Part shown: positions 27,681 through 36,996 of the stretch, piece by piece | How the letters are laid out: the number at the start of each line of letters is the position of its first letter | Position numbering within the stretch: position 1 is the stretch's first letter | Translations under genes and position numbers: made by a program | The notes under the pieces: generated by a model | Database searches by the model: none | What the model saw: only the letters and a program-made list of their open reading frames with translations | What the model was told of the DNA's origin: nothing | Origin: Motilimonas cestriensis | GTDB lineage: Bacteria; Pseudomonadota; Gammaproteobacteria; Enterobacterales; CBDFNC01 | Length of the DNA stretch: 64,000 bases | Assembly (NCBI RefSeq): GCF_021295315.1 | Contig: NZ_JAIMJA010000005.1 | Location: 179,536-243,535, forward strand | Direction of reading: 5' to 3'

Positions 27681-29090
27681 ATGGATTATTTGCCCATTTT
27701 CACTAAGCTTAACCAGCGCCGATGTTTGGTCATTGGTGGTGGCGAAGTGGCCGTTAGAAAAGTGCGCTTTTTATTAAAAGCAGGGGCAAAAGTCACGGTG
27801 CATTCGCCTGTGTTTTGTAATGAGCTGTTAAATTTAGAAAATGACAACTTATCGCTCATTACACAAACCTATACGGCTGAATCACTGTCGGGAGCTTGGC
27901 TAGTGATTGCTGCGACAGATAATCGCGCAGTGAACCAACAAGTGGCACAAGATGCCGAACAGTTGGGGATCTTTGCTAATGTGGTGGATGCACCTGAGTT
28001 AGGCTCGTTTATTATGCCCTCAATAGTGGATCGCTCGCCGATTATCGTGGCGGTTTCAAGTGGTGGGAATACGCCTGTATTAGCCAGACTTGTTCGCGCT
28101 AAATTAGAAGCGGTATTGCCAAACTATTTAGGACCGCTAGCGCGTTTGGCCGGCGAGTTTCGTCATAAAGTGCAAAAATTGTTGCCCACGGTAGAAAGTC
28201 GCCGACGTTATTGGGAACAAATATTCAATGCGGGTGAAGTGGCAAGCTTGTTGGATAAAGGCAAACAAGATCAAGCTCGCGCTGTGATGACTGAGCAGTT
28301 AGCCGACTTTAAACCGAAAGGGGAAGTGGCATTAGTGGGGGCGGGGCCTGGTGATCCCTCCTTGATCACATTAAAAGCCTTACAATTGATGCAGCAAGCA
28401 GATGTGGTGTTATATGACCAGCTTGTGTCGCAAGAAACGCTATCATTAGTGCGACGCGATGCAAAGTTAGTCAATGTTGGCAAAGAAGCAGGCCGACATA
28501 GTGTGATCCAAGAAACCACCAATGAATTACTGGTGAAATACGCGCAGCAAGGTAATAAAGTCGTTCGCTTAAAAGGGGGCGACCCGTTTATTTTTGGTCG
28601 CGGCGGCGAAGAATTAGAAGTTCTGGTTGAGCACGGCATTGATTTTCAAGTGGTACCGGGCGTAACCGCCGCATCAGGCTGTGCCAGTTACGCAGGCATA
28701 CCTCTGACGCATCGAGATTATGCGCAGTCAGTGGTTTTTGTGACAGGGCATTGTAAAGAGCAAGGCCAGCCGATTGATTGGTCTTCTTTAGCGCGACCGC
28801 ATCAAACCACAGTGTTTTATATGGGCTTGATGCAATCGGAAAAAATTAAACAAAACTTAATGTTGAACGGACGTAGCGGTGAAACACCGGTGGCTATCGT
28901 GTCAAAGGGCACACGTACCGACCAACATGTTATTACGGGGCAACTTACACAGTTGGCTGACATGGCTCAAGGGGTGCAACCACCTGCTTTGATCATTGTT
29001 GGCGAAGTGGTGAGTTTGGCTGACAAGCTGACTTGGTTTGGTGAACAAGCACCAACATCATATGCCCAATCTTTAGTTAATCTTGCCTAA
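27681..29090 (+). CDS. cysG: Siroheme synthase (trifunctional CysG)
   Basis: A 469-residue fusion. The N-terminal half is precorrin-2 dehydrogenase and ferrochelatase with an NAD-binding GGGEVAVRK (residues 19-27) and the SSGG at 126-129 near the known phosphoserine position of Salmonella CysG. The C-terminal half (from ~215, VALVGAGPGDPS) is the SAM-dependent uroporphyrinogen III methyltransferase. It makes the siroheme for CysI. The N-terminus MDYLPIFTKL is nearly identical to E. coli CysG (457). It leads the second cys operon; cysD starts 11 bases after its stop. Confidence 0.98.
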   Translation: MDYLPIFTKLNQRRCLVIGGGEVAVRKVRFLLKAGAKVTVHSPVFCNELLNLENDNLSLITQTYTAESLSGAWLVIAATDNRAVNQQVAQDAEQLGIFANVVDAPELGSFIMPSIVDRSPIIVAVSSGGNTPVLARLVRAKLEAVLPNYLGPLARLAGEFRHKVQKLLPTVESRRRYWEQIFNAGEVASLLDKGKQDQARAVMTEQLADFKPKGEVALVGAGPGDPSLITLKALQLMQQADVVLYDQLVSQETLSLVRRDAKLVNVGKEAGRHSVIQETTNELLVKYAQQGNKVVRLKGGDPFIFGRGGEELEVLVEHGIDFQVVPGVTAASGCASYAGIPLTHRDYAQSVVFVTGHCKEQGQPIDWSSLARPHQTTVFYMGLMQSEKIKQNLMLNGRSGETPVAIVSKGTRTDQHVITGQLTQLADMAQGVQPPALIIVGEVVSLADKLTWFGEQAPTSYAQSLVNLA

Positions 29091-29101
29091 CGGAGTAGAA
29101 A

Positions 29102-30010
29102 ATGGACCAACAAAGGTTAACACACCTTAAGCAGTTGGAAGCTGAAAGTATCCACATTATTCGTGAAGTGGCTGCCGAGTTCGACAACCCTGTGATGATG
29201 TACTCAATCGGTAAAGATTCATCAGTGATGCTGCATCTTGCCCGTAAAGCCTTTTATCCAGGTAAGATCCCGTTCCCACTGTTGCACGTGGATACTACGT
29301 GGAAATTCAAAGAAATGATTGAGTTTCGCGATCGCACCGCAGAGAAGTACGGTTTTGACCTGATTGTTCACAAAAATCCTGAAGGGTTGGCGATGAATAT
29401 AAACCCTTTCGTGCACGGCAGCTCTAAGCATACCGACATCATGAAAACTCAAGGTCTAAAGCAAGCATTAAATCATCATAAGTTTGATGCCGCATTTGGT
29501 GGTGCCCGCCGTGATGAAGAAAAATCACGTGCTAAAGAGCGAGTATATTCGTTCCGCGATAAGAATCATCGTTGGGATCCAAAAAACCAACGTCCTGAGT
29601 TATGGCGCACTTATAACGGTCAAGTTAACAAAGGTGAAAGCATTCGTGTTTTCCCATTATCTAACTGGACCGAGCTGGATATCTGGCAATACATCTACTT
29701 AGAAAACATCGAAATTGTGCCACTTTATTTGGCGGCAGAGCGCCCAGTGGTTGAGCGTGACGGTACTTTAATCATGGTTGATGATGAGCGTATGCCACTA
29801 GAGCCTGGTGAAGTGCCTGAGATGAAAAAAGTACGCTTTCGTACCCTTGGCTGTTACCCACTAACGGGTGCCATTGAGTCAGAAGCGGGCTCGTTAACTG
29901 AAATCATCGAAGAAATGCTACTGGCGAAAACCAGTGAGCGTCAAGGTCGACTTATCGACAGTGACCAATCGGCATCGATGGAGCTGAAAAAGCGCGAAGG
30001 TTATTTCTAA
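29102..30010 (+). CDS. cysD: Sulfate adenylyltransferase subunit 2
   Basis: A 302-residue catalytic subunit of ATP sulfurylase, forming APS from ATP and sulfate. The PP-loop SIGKDS is at residues 35-40, and the length equals E. coli CysD (302). It works as a heterodimer with the GTPase CysN, whose gene starts 11 bases later. The ribosome site is CGGAG. The position directly after cysG and before cysN places it in the operon that activates sulfate. Confidence 0.98.
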   Translation: MDQQRLTHLKQLEAESIHIIREVAAEFDNPVMMYSIGKDSSVMLHLARKAFYPGKIPFPLLHVDTTWKFKEMIEFRDRTAEKYGFDLIVHKNPEGLAMNINPFVHGSSKHTDIMKTQGLKQALNHHKFDAAFGGARRDEEKSRAKERVYSFRDKNHRWDPKNQRPELWRTYNGQVNKGESIRVFPLSNWTELDIWQYIYLENIEIVPLYLAAERPVVERDGTLIMVDDERMPLEPGEVPEMKKVRFRTLGCYPLTGAIESEAGSLTEIIEEMLLAKTSERQGRLIDSDQSASMELKKREGYF

Positions 30011-30021
30011 GGGATCAGAAT

Positions 30022-31443
30022 ATGAATACAGTAATTGCAGAAGAAATTGGCAGTGTTGGTATTGAAGAATATTTAAACCAACAACAAAACAAAAGTTTAT
30101 TACGTTTATTAACTTGTGGCAGCGTAGATGATGGTAAAAGTACCTTAATTGGTCGTCTGTTACACGACAGTGCGCAAATTTATGAAGATCAGTTAGCATC
30201 GCTGCATACCGATAGCCAAAAAATGGGCACCACAGGTGAAGAGCTAGACTTAGCATTGCTGGTTGATGGCCTCGCTGCCGAGCGTGAGCAAGGTATCACC
30301 ATTGATGTTGCGTACCGTTACTTTTCAACGGCTAAGCGTAAGTTCATTATTGCTGACACACCAGGGCACGAGCAATACACGCGTAACATGGCAACGGGTG
30401 CATCAACCTGTGAGCTTGCAGTTATTCTGGTAGATGCGCGTTACGGCGTGTTAACGCAAACTAAGCGTCACAGCTTTATAGCCTCTCTTCTTGGTATTAA
30501 GCATTTTGTGGTGGCTATCAACAAGATGGACTTAGTTGAATTCTCAGAGGCGCGCTATGAAGAAATCAAAGCAAGCTATTTAGAATTCGCTAAAGGCTTA
30601 GGTGAGCGCGATATTAAATTTGTGCCGTTGTCAGCCTTAAAAGGTGACAACGTAGTCACACAAAGCCCTGCGATGCCTTGGTACAAAGAAGCGCCATTAC
30701 TGAGCATTCTTGAGAATGTACAGGTACAAGGTGAGTTGGTTGCACAAGATTTCCGTTTTCCGGTGCAGTATGTGAATCGTCCAAACCTGAACTTCCGCGG
30801 TTTTGCCGGTACGGTTTCTAGTGGCACCATTGCTAAAGGCGATGCGGTTACTGCTTTGCCTTCAGGTAAAAAATCAACGGTTAAGTCGATTGTGACTTTC
30901 GACGGTGAGCTAGATTCGGCATTTGCGGGTCAAGCAGTCACCATCACACTAAACGATGAAATTGATATTAGTCGTGGTGATGTGATTGTTAAATCGGGTG
31001 CTGAAGCTGAATTAAGTAATGCGTTTGAAGCGAACTTGGTTTGGATGGCTGATGATGCCATGGTGCCTGGTCGTCAATATGACTTCAAATTAGCCAGTAA
31101 GAAAACGCCTGGCTATATCGAAAGCATCGCATATAAAGTGGATGTGAATACCCTAGAAAAGTCAGATGCGAGCCAGCTTGAGCTTAACGAGATTGCATCT
31201 TGTACGGTTCATCTTGAAGAGCAAGTGGCGTTTGACTTGTATCAAGACGTACGCGACACCGGTGGTTTTATTGTCATTGACCGTTTAACCAACGTGACTG
31301 TTGGCGCGGGTATGATCACTAAATCAGCCACAGCGAAAGAGCAGAATCACGAGTTCAGCGAATTTGAACTTGAGTTTAACTCACTGGTACGCAAACACTT
31401 TCCTCATTGGCAAGCGTTAGACATCAGTAAGTTAGCGGAGTAA
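30022..31443 (+). CDS. cysN: Sulfate adenylyltransferase subunit 1 (GTPase)
   Basis: A 473-residue EF-Tu-like GTPase whose GTP hydrolysis drives APS formation by CysD. The motifs are G1 GSVDDGKS (residues 33-40), G3 [12 protein letters not shown] and G4 NKMD. Beta-barrel domains 2 and 3 follow. Length equals E. coli CysN (475); no APS kinase domain is fused at the C-terminus, consistent with the separate cysC. An SLC13 transporter gene starts six bases after the stop, between cysN and cysC. Confidence 0.98.
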   Translation: MNTVIAEEIGSVGIEEYLNQQQNKSLLRLLTCGSVDDGKSTLIGRLLHDSAQIYEDQLASLHTDSQKMGTTGEELDLALLVDGLAAEREQGITIDVAYRYFSTAKRKFIIADTPGHEQYTRNMATGASTCELAVILVDARYGVLTQTKRHSFIASLLGIKHFVVAINKMDLVEFSEARYEEIKASYLEFAKGLGERDIKFVPLSALKGDNVVTQSPAMPWYKEAPLLSILENVQVQGELVAQDFRFPVQYVNRPNLNFRGFAGTVSSGTIAKGDAVTALPSGKKSTVKSIVTFDGELDSAFAGQAVTITLNDEIDISRGDVIVKSGAEAELSNAFEANLVWMADDAMVPGRQYDFKLASKKTPGYIESIAYKVDVNTLEKSDASQLELNEIASCTVHLEEQVAFDLYQDVRDTGGFIVIDRLTNVTVGAGMITKSATAKEQNHEFSEFELEFNSLVRKHFPHWQALDISKLAE

Positions 31444-31449
31444 TGGACA

Positions 31450-33174
31450 ATGGCGCTAGACCAGATAGGGATATTAGGTGTTTTAGCTGTACTGATAACG
31501 TTACTGATAACGTCTAGGTTAAAGCCTGCTCTGTTGTTTGGCGCAGCCATTATTTTGTGTTACTTGGCCGGCATGATCGAATTATCGAGCATGATGGCCA
31601 ACTTCTCCAACAGCTCATTGCTGGTGTTGGTATTGCTGATGATTATTTCAGCTGCCATTGAAAAAACACGTTTAATTTCTTGGATTAGCCAGCAAATTTC
31701 TTCAGGAAGTTTGCTCCAAGTGCTGTTCAAGCTCGGTATCTCGACGGCATTTTTGTCGTCGTTTACCAATAATACCGCGGTGGTGGCCTCGTTAATTGGT
31801 GCCATCAAGCGCAACGGTAATCATGCCCCTTCACGCTTGCTCATTCCGCTGTCTTATTTTGCAATTTTTGGTGGCACATTAACCCTTATCGGCACCTCAA
31901 CAAACTTAATCGTTAACAGTTTTGTGGTTGATGCTGGCTTACCAAGCATCGGTTTTTTTGACTTTACTATCGTTGGCTTAGCGGCCTTTACTGTGGGGTT
32001 AGTCATGATCATGCTGTTAAGCCCATCACTGCCTGATACCAAGGCCGAGATAGTAGAAGAAGCGGATTATTTTCTCGAAGCGAAAGTGAACCCTGGCTCG
32101 CCCTTGATCGGTAAAACGATTACGGAGAACAATTTAAGAAATTTACAGCAACTCTATCTAGCGGAAATTATTCGAAAAGGCCAACGTATTTGTCCGGTTT
32201 CACCTGATGAGGCGTTGCAAGAGAGCGACATTCTACTATTTTGCGGCGCAGTGCATAGTGTTGGCATCTTGCAAGATATCCCGGGTTTAGATTTATTCGC
32301 AGAGAATCAGCTCAAAGGGCAAAATTTGGTTGAGGTGATTGTTAGCCACAGCGCGGATATAAAAGGTAAAAGCATTAAAGAGTGTCACTTTCGTGAAGAA
32401 TTTGACGCAGTAGTGGTGGCGATCCGACGTGGTCACACGCCCTTACAAGGTGGCCTTGGTAACATTATTTTACGCGAAGGCGATACTTTAGTATTAGCGC
32501 CGGGACGAGATTTTTATAAAACTAAGCGATTGAACCGTGAGTTTGTCGTCGTTAGTGGTGTTGATGCCAGTACCCGTTTAGATAAATACCGCAGCGGCGG
32601 CGTGATGCTAGGTTTTGCCGCTGTGATTGGTTTGGCTGTCTTCGATGTTGTTCCTTTGCTTAAAGGGCTATTAGTGTTACTGATCGCTTGTTTAGTAACA
32701 GGCACTATCACTTGGAATGAAGTTAAGCGCCGCTTTCCATTTGAAATATGGGTTGTTGTAGGCTCTGCATTAACCTTAGCTCAGTTAATGACCAGCAGTG
32801 GTTTGGCTGACATGATGGGGCACTTCATGCATACCTATTTTGCCAACTGGGGGCTTATTGGCGCCTTGATAGCGGTTTATGTGTTAACTTGGTTGCTGAC
32901 TGAAGTGATCACTAACAACGCTGCAGCAGCCTTGGCTTTCCCTATTGCTTATAGTATTCCCGTTGGTTATGGTGTTGACCCCACCGCATTTATTATGGTG
33001 GTTATTTTTGCCGCCAGCTGTAGCTTTATTTCTCCTTACGGTTACCAAACTAATTTAATGGTCTACAGCGCAGGTAATTACCGTTTAAAAAATTACTTAA
33101 AAATAGGGATCCCTATTTCGATTGGGTATTCCATCACGGTATTGTCGATGATTATTTGGCTATTTCCCTTTTAA
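31450..33174 (+). CDS. SLC13-family permease with two TrkA-C (RCK_C) domains, putative sulfate transporter
   Basis: A 574-residue inner-membrane protein of the divalent anion:sodium symporter type. Hydrophobic helices flank a central cytoplasmic loop that carries two TrkA-C domains (about residues 205-270 and 290-355). The SLC13 substrate signatures are present twice: SFTNNTAVVAS in the first half and TEVITNNAAAALAFP in the second. Position inside the operon, six bases after cysN and 27 before cysC, makes sulfate the best substrate guess. No cysPUWA sulfate ABC transporter is in the window. Proteins of this type co-occur with cysDNC in other gammaproteobacteria. Confidence 0.88.
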   Translation: MALDQIGILGVLAVLITLLITSRLKPALLFGAAIILCYLAGMIELSSMMANFSNSSLLVLVLLMIISAAIEKTRLISWISQQISSGSLLQVLFKLGISTAFLSSFTNNTAVVASLIGAIKRNGNHAPSRLLIPLSYFAIFGGTLTLIGTSTNLIVNSFVVDAGLPSIGFFDFTIVGLAAFTVGLVMIMLLSPSLPDTKAEIVEEADYFLEAKVNPGSPLIGKTITENNLRNLQQLYLAEIIRKGQRICPVSPDEALQESDILLFCGAVHSVGILQDIPGLDLFAENQLKGQNLVEVIVSHSADIKGKSIKECHFREEFDAVVVAIRRGHTPLQGGLGNIILREGDTLVLAPGRDFYKTKRLNREFVVVSGVDASTRLDKYRSGGVMLGFAAVIGLAVFDVVPLLKGLLVLLIACLVTGTITWNEVKRRFPFEIWVVVGSALTLAQLMTSSGLADMMGHFMHTYFANWGLIGALIAVYVLTWLLTEVITNNAAAALAFPIAYSIPVGYGVDPTAFIMVVIFAASCSFISPYGYQTNLMVYSAGNYRLKNYLKIGIPISIGYSITVLSMIIWLFPF

Positions 33175-33201
33175 CTTTTTCAATTATAAACAAGGACGCC
33201 C

Positions 33202-33804
33202 ATGGCTGATGAAAACGTAGTGTGGCATGAACATGCCATTGATAAAAATACACGAAGCCAACAAAAGAATCAGCAGGCTTGTGTATTATGGTTTACTGGC
33301 TTAAGCGGTGCAGGTAAGTCCACCGTGGCAGGTGCAGTTGAGCAGCGTTTACATCAATTGGGCGTGCATACTTATTTACTTGATGGTGACAATGTGCGCC
33401 ATGGTCTATGTTGCGACTTGGGTTTTTCTGATGATGATCGCAAAGAAAATATCCGTCGCGTGGGTGAAGTGGCTAAACTGATGGTGGATGCGGGCCTGAT
33501 TGTGCTGACTGCATTTATTTCACCGCACCGCGCTGAGCGCCAAATGGTGCGTGAGTTATTACCTGAAGGCGAGTTTGCAGAAGTTTATGTCGATGTGCCA
33601 CTGGATATTTGTGAGCAGCGCGATCCTAAGGGATTGTATAAGAAAGCTCGTGCCGGAGAGATTACGAATTTTACCGGTATCGATTCTGTGTATGAAGCGC
33701 CGCAGAATCCAGAAATTCAAGTAGAGAATGGCGAGCGTCCATTGTCTGAAGCAGTCGATCAAATCATTCAATATTTGGAGCAACATGGCTACATTAATCG
33801 ATAA
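33202..33804 (+). CDS. cysC: Adenylylsulfate (APS) kinase
   Basis: A 200-residue kinase that phosphorylates APS to PAPS. The P-loop GLSGAGKS is at residues 33-40, followed by [17 protein letters not shown], the APS-binding region. Length equals E. coli CysC (201). The last 20 bases overlap the start of cysQ in another frame, so the two are probably coupled. It feeds CysH, which in this organism is the PAPS-specific type. Confidence 0.98.
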   Translation: MADENVVWHEHAIDKNTRSQQKNQQACVLWFTGLSGAGKSTVAGAVEQRLHQLGVHTYLLDGDNVRHGLCCDLGFSDDDRKENIRRVGEVAKLMVDAGLIVLTAFISPHRAERQMVRELLPEGEFAEVYVDVPLDICEQRDPKGLYKKARAGEITNFTGIDSVYEAPQNPEIQVENGERPLSEAVDQIIQYLEQHGYINR

Positions 33805-34546
33805 ACCCATTGCTGATATTTGCGATATTGCACGTTTAGCTGGTGAGGCGATCCTTGAGATTTATCAGCGTGATTTTGAAGTGCAAACTAAGTCTGATCA
33901 ATCACCATTAACAGAAGCCGACTTGGCCGCACATAATGTAATTGTTAAGGGGCTTCAGGCGGCGACACCTGATATTCCAATATTGTCTGAAGAGGCGGCA
34001 GATATTAGCTGGCAAGTGCGCCAAACATGGCAGACCTTTTGGTTGGTTGATCCCCTTGATGGCACCAAAGAGTTCATCAAGAAAAACGGCGAGTTCACGG
34101 TCAATATTGCACTGATCCATAACAATAAACCGGTGTTAGGTGTGGTATATGCGCCAGTATTAGATAAGCTGTACTTTGCTGATGAAAATGGTTCGTTCTT
34201 AACGGAAAATGGCGCGACACGTCGCCTGAAAGTTGAAGCTCCAGCAGTGGGTGAAACGGTTAAAATTGTTGGTAGCCGCTCGCATCCCAGCCCAGACTTA
34301 GCTGAATATCTAACCCGTTTTGAAAACTATGAGATGGTACCTGTAGGCAGCTCGCTAAAGTTTTGCATGGTAGCAGAAGGGGCGGCACACATTTATCCTC
34401 GTTTAGGACCTACCATGAATTGGGATACAGGTGCTGGGCATTGTGTGGCAGAGCAAGCAGGTGCAACGGTGTGTCAACTAGATGGCAGTGCATTGCTTTA
34501 TAATCATCAGGAATCTCTATTAAACCCTTATTTTGAAGTAAAATAA
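33785..34546 (+). CDS. cysQ: 3'(2'),5'-bisphosphate nucleotidase CysQ
   Basis: A 253-residue lithium-sensitive phosphatase of the inositol monophosphatase superfamily. It hydrolyses PAP, the by-product of CysH, to AMP. Metal-binding motifs are EE at 69-70 and DPLDGT at 89-94. The ATG at 33785 is preferred over an upstream in-frame ATG at 33728, which would overlap cysC by 77 bases and add unconserved residues. Length compares well with E. coli CysQ (246). Its last codons form one arm of a 12-bp hairpin. Confidence 0.96.
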   Translation: MATLIDKPIADICDIARLAGEAILEIYQRDFEVQTKSDQSPLTEADLAAHNVIVKGLQAATPDIPILSEEAADISWQVRQTWQTFWLVDPLDGTKEFIKKNGEFTVNIALIHNNKPVLGVVYAPVLDKLYFADENGSFLTENGATRRLKVEAPAVGETVKIVGSRSHPSPDLAEYLTRFENYEMVPVGSSLKFCMVAEGAAHIYPRLGPTMNWDTGAGHCVAEQAGATVCQLDGSALLYNHQESLLNPYFEVK

Positions 34547-34551
34547 GGGTT
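34523..34551. terminator. 12-bp hairpin overlapping the end of cysQ
   Basis: Perfect arms AACCCTTATTTT and AAAATAAGGGTT with a five-base loop. The left arm encodes the last cysQ residues and the right arm contains its TAA stop. No U tract follows, but the site lies between convergent cysQ and ppk2. Confidence 0.6.
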
Positions 34552-34560
34552 AGTCCGAAT

Positions 34561-35346
34561 TTAAAATAATTCAGGCACAAAATTCTGACTGTCTAGAGGC
34601 GCACGGAGATATTTCTCTTGCGCCTTTTTGTTTAATGGCGGTAAAACAATTTCTTTGGCGGGTAAAGCTTGATAATCAATTTGACTCAGTAAGTGGCTAA
34701 TGCAATTGAGTCGCGCGCTTTTTTTGTTATCTGAATTGACTACCCACCATGGATTAGATGTGGTGTCGGTATAAGCGAACATCTCATCTTTGGCTTCTGA
34801 ATAAGCGGCCCAGCGGCTGCGTGATTCAAGATCCATGGGGCTAAACTTCCAACGTTTTAAGGGATCATTAATACGATCAAGAAAACGTTTCTCTTGCTCC
34901 TCATCGGAAACTGAAAACCAATATTTAATTAAAATAATACCAGACTGAGTCAACATACGTTCAAACTTAGGGCAGGCGTGTAAGAAGTCACGGTATTGCT
35001 CCTCATCACAAAAACCCATTACTTTCTCTACGCCTGCTCGGTTATACCAACTACGGTCAAATAGCACTATTTCACCTCCGGCGGGTAAATGCGCCACGTA
35101 GCGTTGAAAATACCACTGACTTTTTTCGCGGTCATTAGGCGCGGGCAGGGCGGCAATGCGGCATACCCTAGGGTTAAGCTTTTCTGTAATACGCTTGATT
35201 GCGCCGCCTTTACCCGCTGCATCGCGGCCTTCAAACAACACTACCACTTTGAGTTGGTGTTCAACCACCCACTGCTGCAGTATCACCAACTCAGTCTGTA
35301 ACTCGAGCAGTGCTTGTTCATATTTTTTCTTGGATAGTTTTTTCAT
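34561..35346 (-). CDS. Polyphosphate kinase 2 family protein
   Basis: A 261-residue PPK2 protein that transfers phosphate between polyphosphate and nucleoside diphosphates. The Walker A-like FEGRDAAGKGGAI begins at residue 39, followed by the family block DRSWYNRAGVE and the lid region with PLKRWKFSPMD. Length and single domain point to class I PPK2 (NDP-phosphorylating), although the specificity for ADP or GDP cannot be read. It converges with cysQ, 14 bases apart, and is not part of that operon. Confidence 0.93.
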   Translation of the reverse strand: MKKLSKKKYEQALLELQTELVILQQWVVEHQLKVVVLFEGRDAAGKGGAIKRITEKLNPRVCRIAALPAPNDREKSQWYFQRYVAHLPAGGEIVLFDRSWYNRAGVEKVMGFCDEEQYRDFLHACPKFERMLTQSGIILIKYWFSVSDEEQEKRFLDRINDPLKRWKFSPMDLESRSRWAAYSEAKDEMFAYTDTTSNPWWVVNSDNKKSARLNCISHLLSQIDYQALPAKEIVLPPLNKKAQEKYLRAPLDSQNFVPELF

Positions 35347-35483
35347 CTCACTCCCTAACGCTGATAACTGACTGTTTAGTCTGATATTAACTATACTGTA
35401 AATAAATATTTCAGTTGCTATATTTATCTTAGTATAGGTAATGGCATCAAGCTGTTAGGCTAAGTTAAGTAAGATAGGTGATT

Positions 35484-35921
35484 ATGAGGATTCTATTGCA
35501 GCGTTTTTGGTGTTTCGCTTGTTTGTTAGCCCTGTTATCGAGTGAGATAGGCTCTGCTCAAACATTGTTTTCATGGATTGATGAAAAGGGTGTGATCCAC
35601 TATACCGATAAGCCACCTGCGCCTGAGGTGCGGTTAAATAAACGTTTTATGGAATTTGAGATCAGCTTAGAAACACAGCCCATTACTGCAAATTCAACGA
35701 GACAGTCACAACAGGTTTATCAGCCTGTTGGTGAGTTAGATGATGTGTTTTCATTGCATCAAGGTTTATCCCCTAGCTGTCGCTGGATCGCCAAGCGCAT
35801 TGCTTTACTTGAAGCATTGATGGAACAGCAGGCGAGTGAATATGATCAGATCCTTAAGCTTGAGGTTTCAAAGCGGCACCAAGATTGGCTCGAACAGGGA
35901 TGTTTTTCAGCATTTAAATAA
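35484..35921 (+). CDS. DUF4124 domain-containing exported protein
   Basis: A 145-residue protein with a hydrophobic signal (residues ~7-26, ending GSAQ). The segment right after it, FSWIDEKGVIHYTDKPP, is the characteristic DUF4124 motif (W-x-D-x-G-x-x-HY-T-D-x-PP). The rest has little recognisable structure. DUF4124 proteins are small periplasmic proteins of unknown function in proteobacteria. The ATG at 35484 is favoured by the preceding AGGTGA; a GTG two codons earlier is possible. Confidence 0.8.
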   Translation: MRILLQRFWCFACLLALLSSEIGSAQTLFSWIDEKGVIHYTDKPPAPEVRLNKRFMEFEISLETQPITANSTRQSQQVYQPVGELDDVFSLHQGLSPSCRWIAKRIALLEALMEQQASEYDQILKLEVSKRHQDWLEQGCFSAFK

Positions 35922-36000
35922 CTTGGTGGTAGTGCATTTGTAATAGCGGAGTCGTCGTTAGAAACTAGATGAAACGGTTTAAGTGATTATTTTTAAGGTA

Positions 36001-36030
36001 AAAAAAACCCTGCTTAGTTAAGCAGGGTTA
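36001..36030 (-). terminator. Rho-independent terminator (minus strand)
   Basis: AACCCTGCTT and AAGCAGGGTT-type arms (10 bp, four-base loop) followed on the minus strand by T7. On the plus strand no T run follows. Confidence 0.9.
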
Positions 36031-36171
36031 AAAAACAAGGAATAGTTTAACAAGTATCGTCTACTCATTAGCATTAAGCACTCACATCCTATGCAGCTTA
36101 ATGGAAAACTCATCTTACCAGCACTGCAATTCACTTCATGAGTGCTTGTATTGGCTTGCTAAGCAATACAT
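36001..36171 (-). ncRNA. Candidate small RNA between convergent genes (about 170 nt)
   Basis: Read on the minus strand. A 5' hairpin is formed by GTATTG and CAATAC (36148-36169) with three more inner pairs. Immediately after comes a long-range stem of AAGCACTCA with TGAGTGCTT (36139-36147 with 36076-36084), enclosing an inner TGCAG/CTGCA pair. A U-rich stretch and a strong 10-bp terminator with a seven-T tail end it at ~36001. A perfect CRP-type site lies just upstream at 36198-36213, with a TATCAT -10-like hexamer at 36178-36183. No protein frame fits. The RNA could instead be the 3' untranslated region of the CBS-domain gene. I do not recognise a known family. Confidence 0.45.
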
Positions 36172-36197
36172 CGATAAATGATATGGGCGCATGTTAA

Positions 36198-36213
36198 TGT
36201 GATGGATCTCACA
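36198..36213. promoter_or_regulatory. Perfect CRP-type binding site
   Basis: TGTGA, six bases, TCACA: both half-sites match the CRP consensus fully. It is far from both flanking gene starts, being in an intergenic region between two gene ends. The only transcript it could control nearby is the candidate RNA. If transcription starts near 36171 the centre is at about -35, overlapping the core promoter. Confidence 0.6.
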
Positions 36214-36329
36214 ATGCAAGCCAAAAATGTAATTTAATCACTTATTAAGTGTTCATTCTCAGCAATTAATAAGGTCGGATGAGCTAAGTTAGCGAAAACT
36301 CATGCTTTATGATGAAACTATATTACAAG

Positions 36330-36767
36330 TTAAACTTCATCAGAAGCGTGCAGCTCTTCGATTTCTAATAAATTAATGGCCACAGCAACAAAGTCTGTAT
36401 CTGTAATAATACCTAATAATTTTTCTTTTTTTACAACTGGTAGACAACCAAATTTGTGCTGTTGTATGTAAATGGCTGCACTTTTAACACTGGCTTTTGG
36501 ATCAACCGTGGTTAAATTTTTAGTCATAATTTGAGCTATTGTCACTTTAGTCCAAGGCGTATTCTCACCGGTGTCTTTAATTACGCTTGATTGTTTAGCT
36601 GCAAGTAGGTCTCGTTCCGAGATTAAACCAACCAGTTGGTCGGCTTCGTCAAGTATCGGTATGTGCCGTATGCGTTTATCTGCCATTAGTTGGGCGGCGC
36701 TGGCAAGGGTATCTTGAGGGCTAAGGGTGTGTAAACTCGTGCTCATGATATCGGCTACAGTGATCAT
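36330..36767 (-). CDS. Two-CBS-domain protein
   Basis: A 145-residue cytoplasmic protein made of two CBS domains (residues ~5-60 and ~75-135). Each has the typical end: HIPILDEADQLVGLISERDLL and GCLPVVKKEKLLGIITDTDFV. Paired CBS domains bind adenosine nucleotides such as AMP, ATP or SAM and usually regulate a partner; here no enzyme domain is fused and no partner is adjacent. GAGGG precedes the start. A 9-bp perfect inverted repeat lies 35 bases upstream. The nearest terminator downstream is 300 bases away. Confidence 0.9.
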   Translation of the reverse strand: MITVADIMSTSLHTLSPQDTLASAAQLMADKRIRHIPILDEADQLVGLISERDLLAAKQSSVIKDTGENTPWTKVTIAQIMTKNLTTVDPKASVKSAAIYIQQHKFGCLPVVKKEKLLGIITDTDFVAVAINLLEIEELHASDEV

Positions 36768-36801
36768 AGTGAACCCTCCTGTTTTATTACTTTAAATCTA
36801 G

Positions 36802-36826
36802 TCAACGGCAGACATTTTGCCGTTGA
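36802..36826. promoter_or_regulatory. Perfect inverted repeat upstream of the CBS gene
   Basis: TCAACGGCA and TGCCGTTGA (9 bp) with a seven-base centre. It could be an operator or a leader hairpin for the minus-strand CBS gene. Confidence 0.4.
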
Positions 36827-36996
36827 TCTTTATCATGTTTATATAATTAATTGTTTTTAAAATCATTCACCTTGATTAATTGGTGAGTCTATAGGGGAGC
36901 CCTTATCGATTATTGACCTTTAAATTATGTTAGCTCGATACCGCTATTTCACTTTACGCCTAAGCTTAAAGATAGGCAGACAAGGGAGATTAGCTA

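Noticed and set aside
36001..36171. Identity of the candidate RNA with Spot 42.
   Set aside because: Only a nine-base stretch (GGTAAGATG) matches what I recall of Spot 42; terminator, 5' end and gene context differ.
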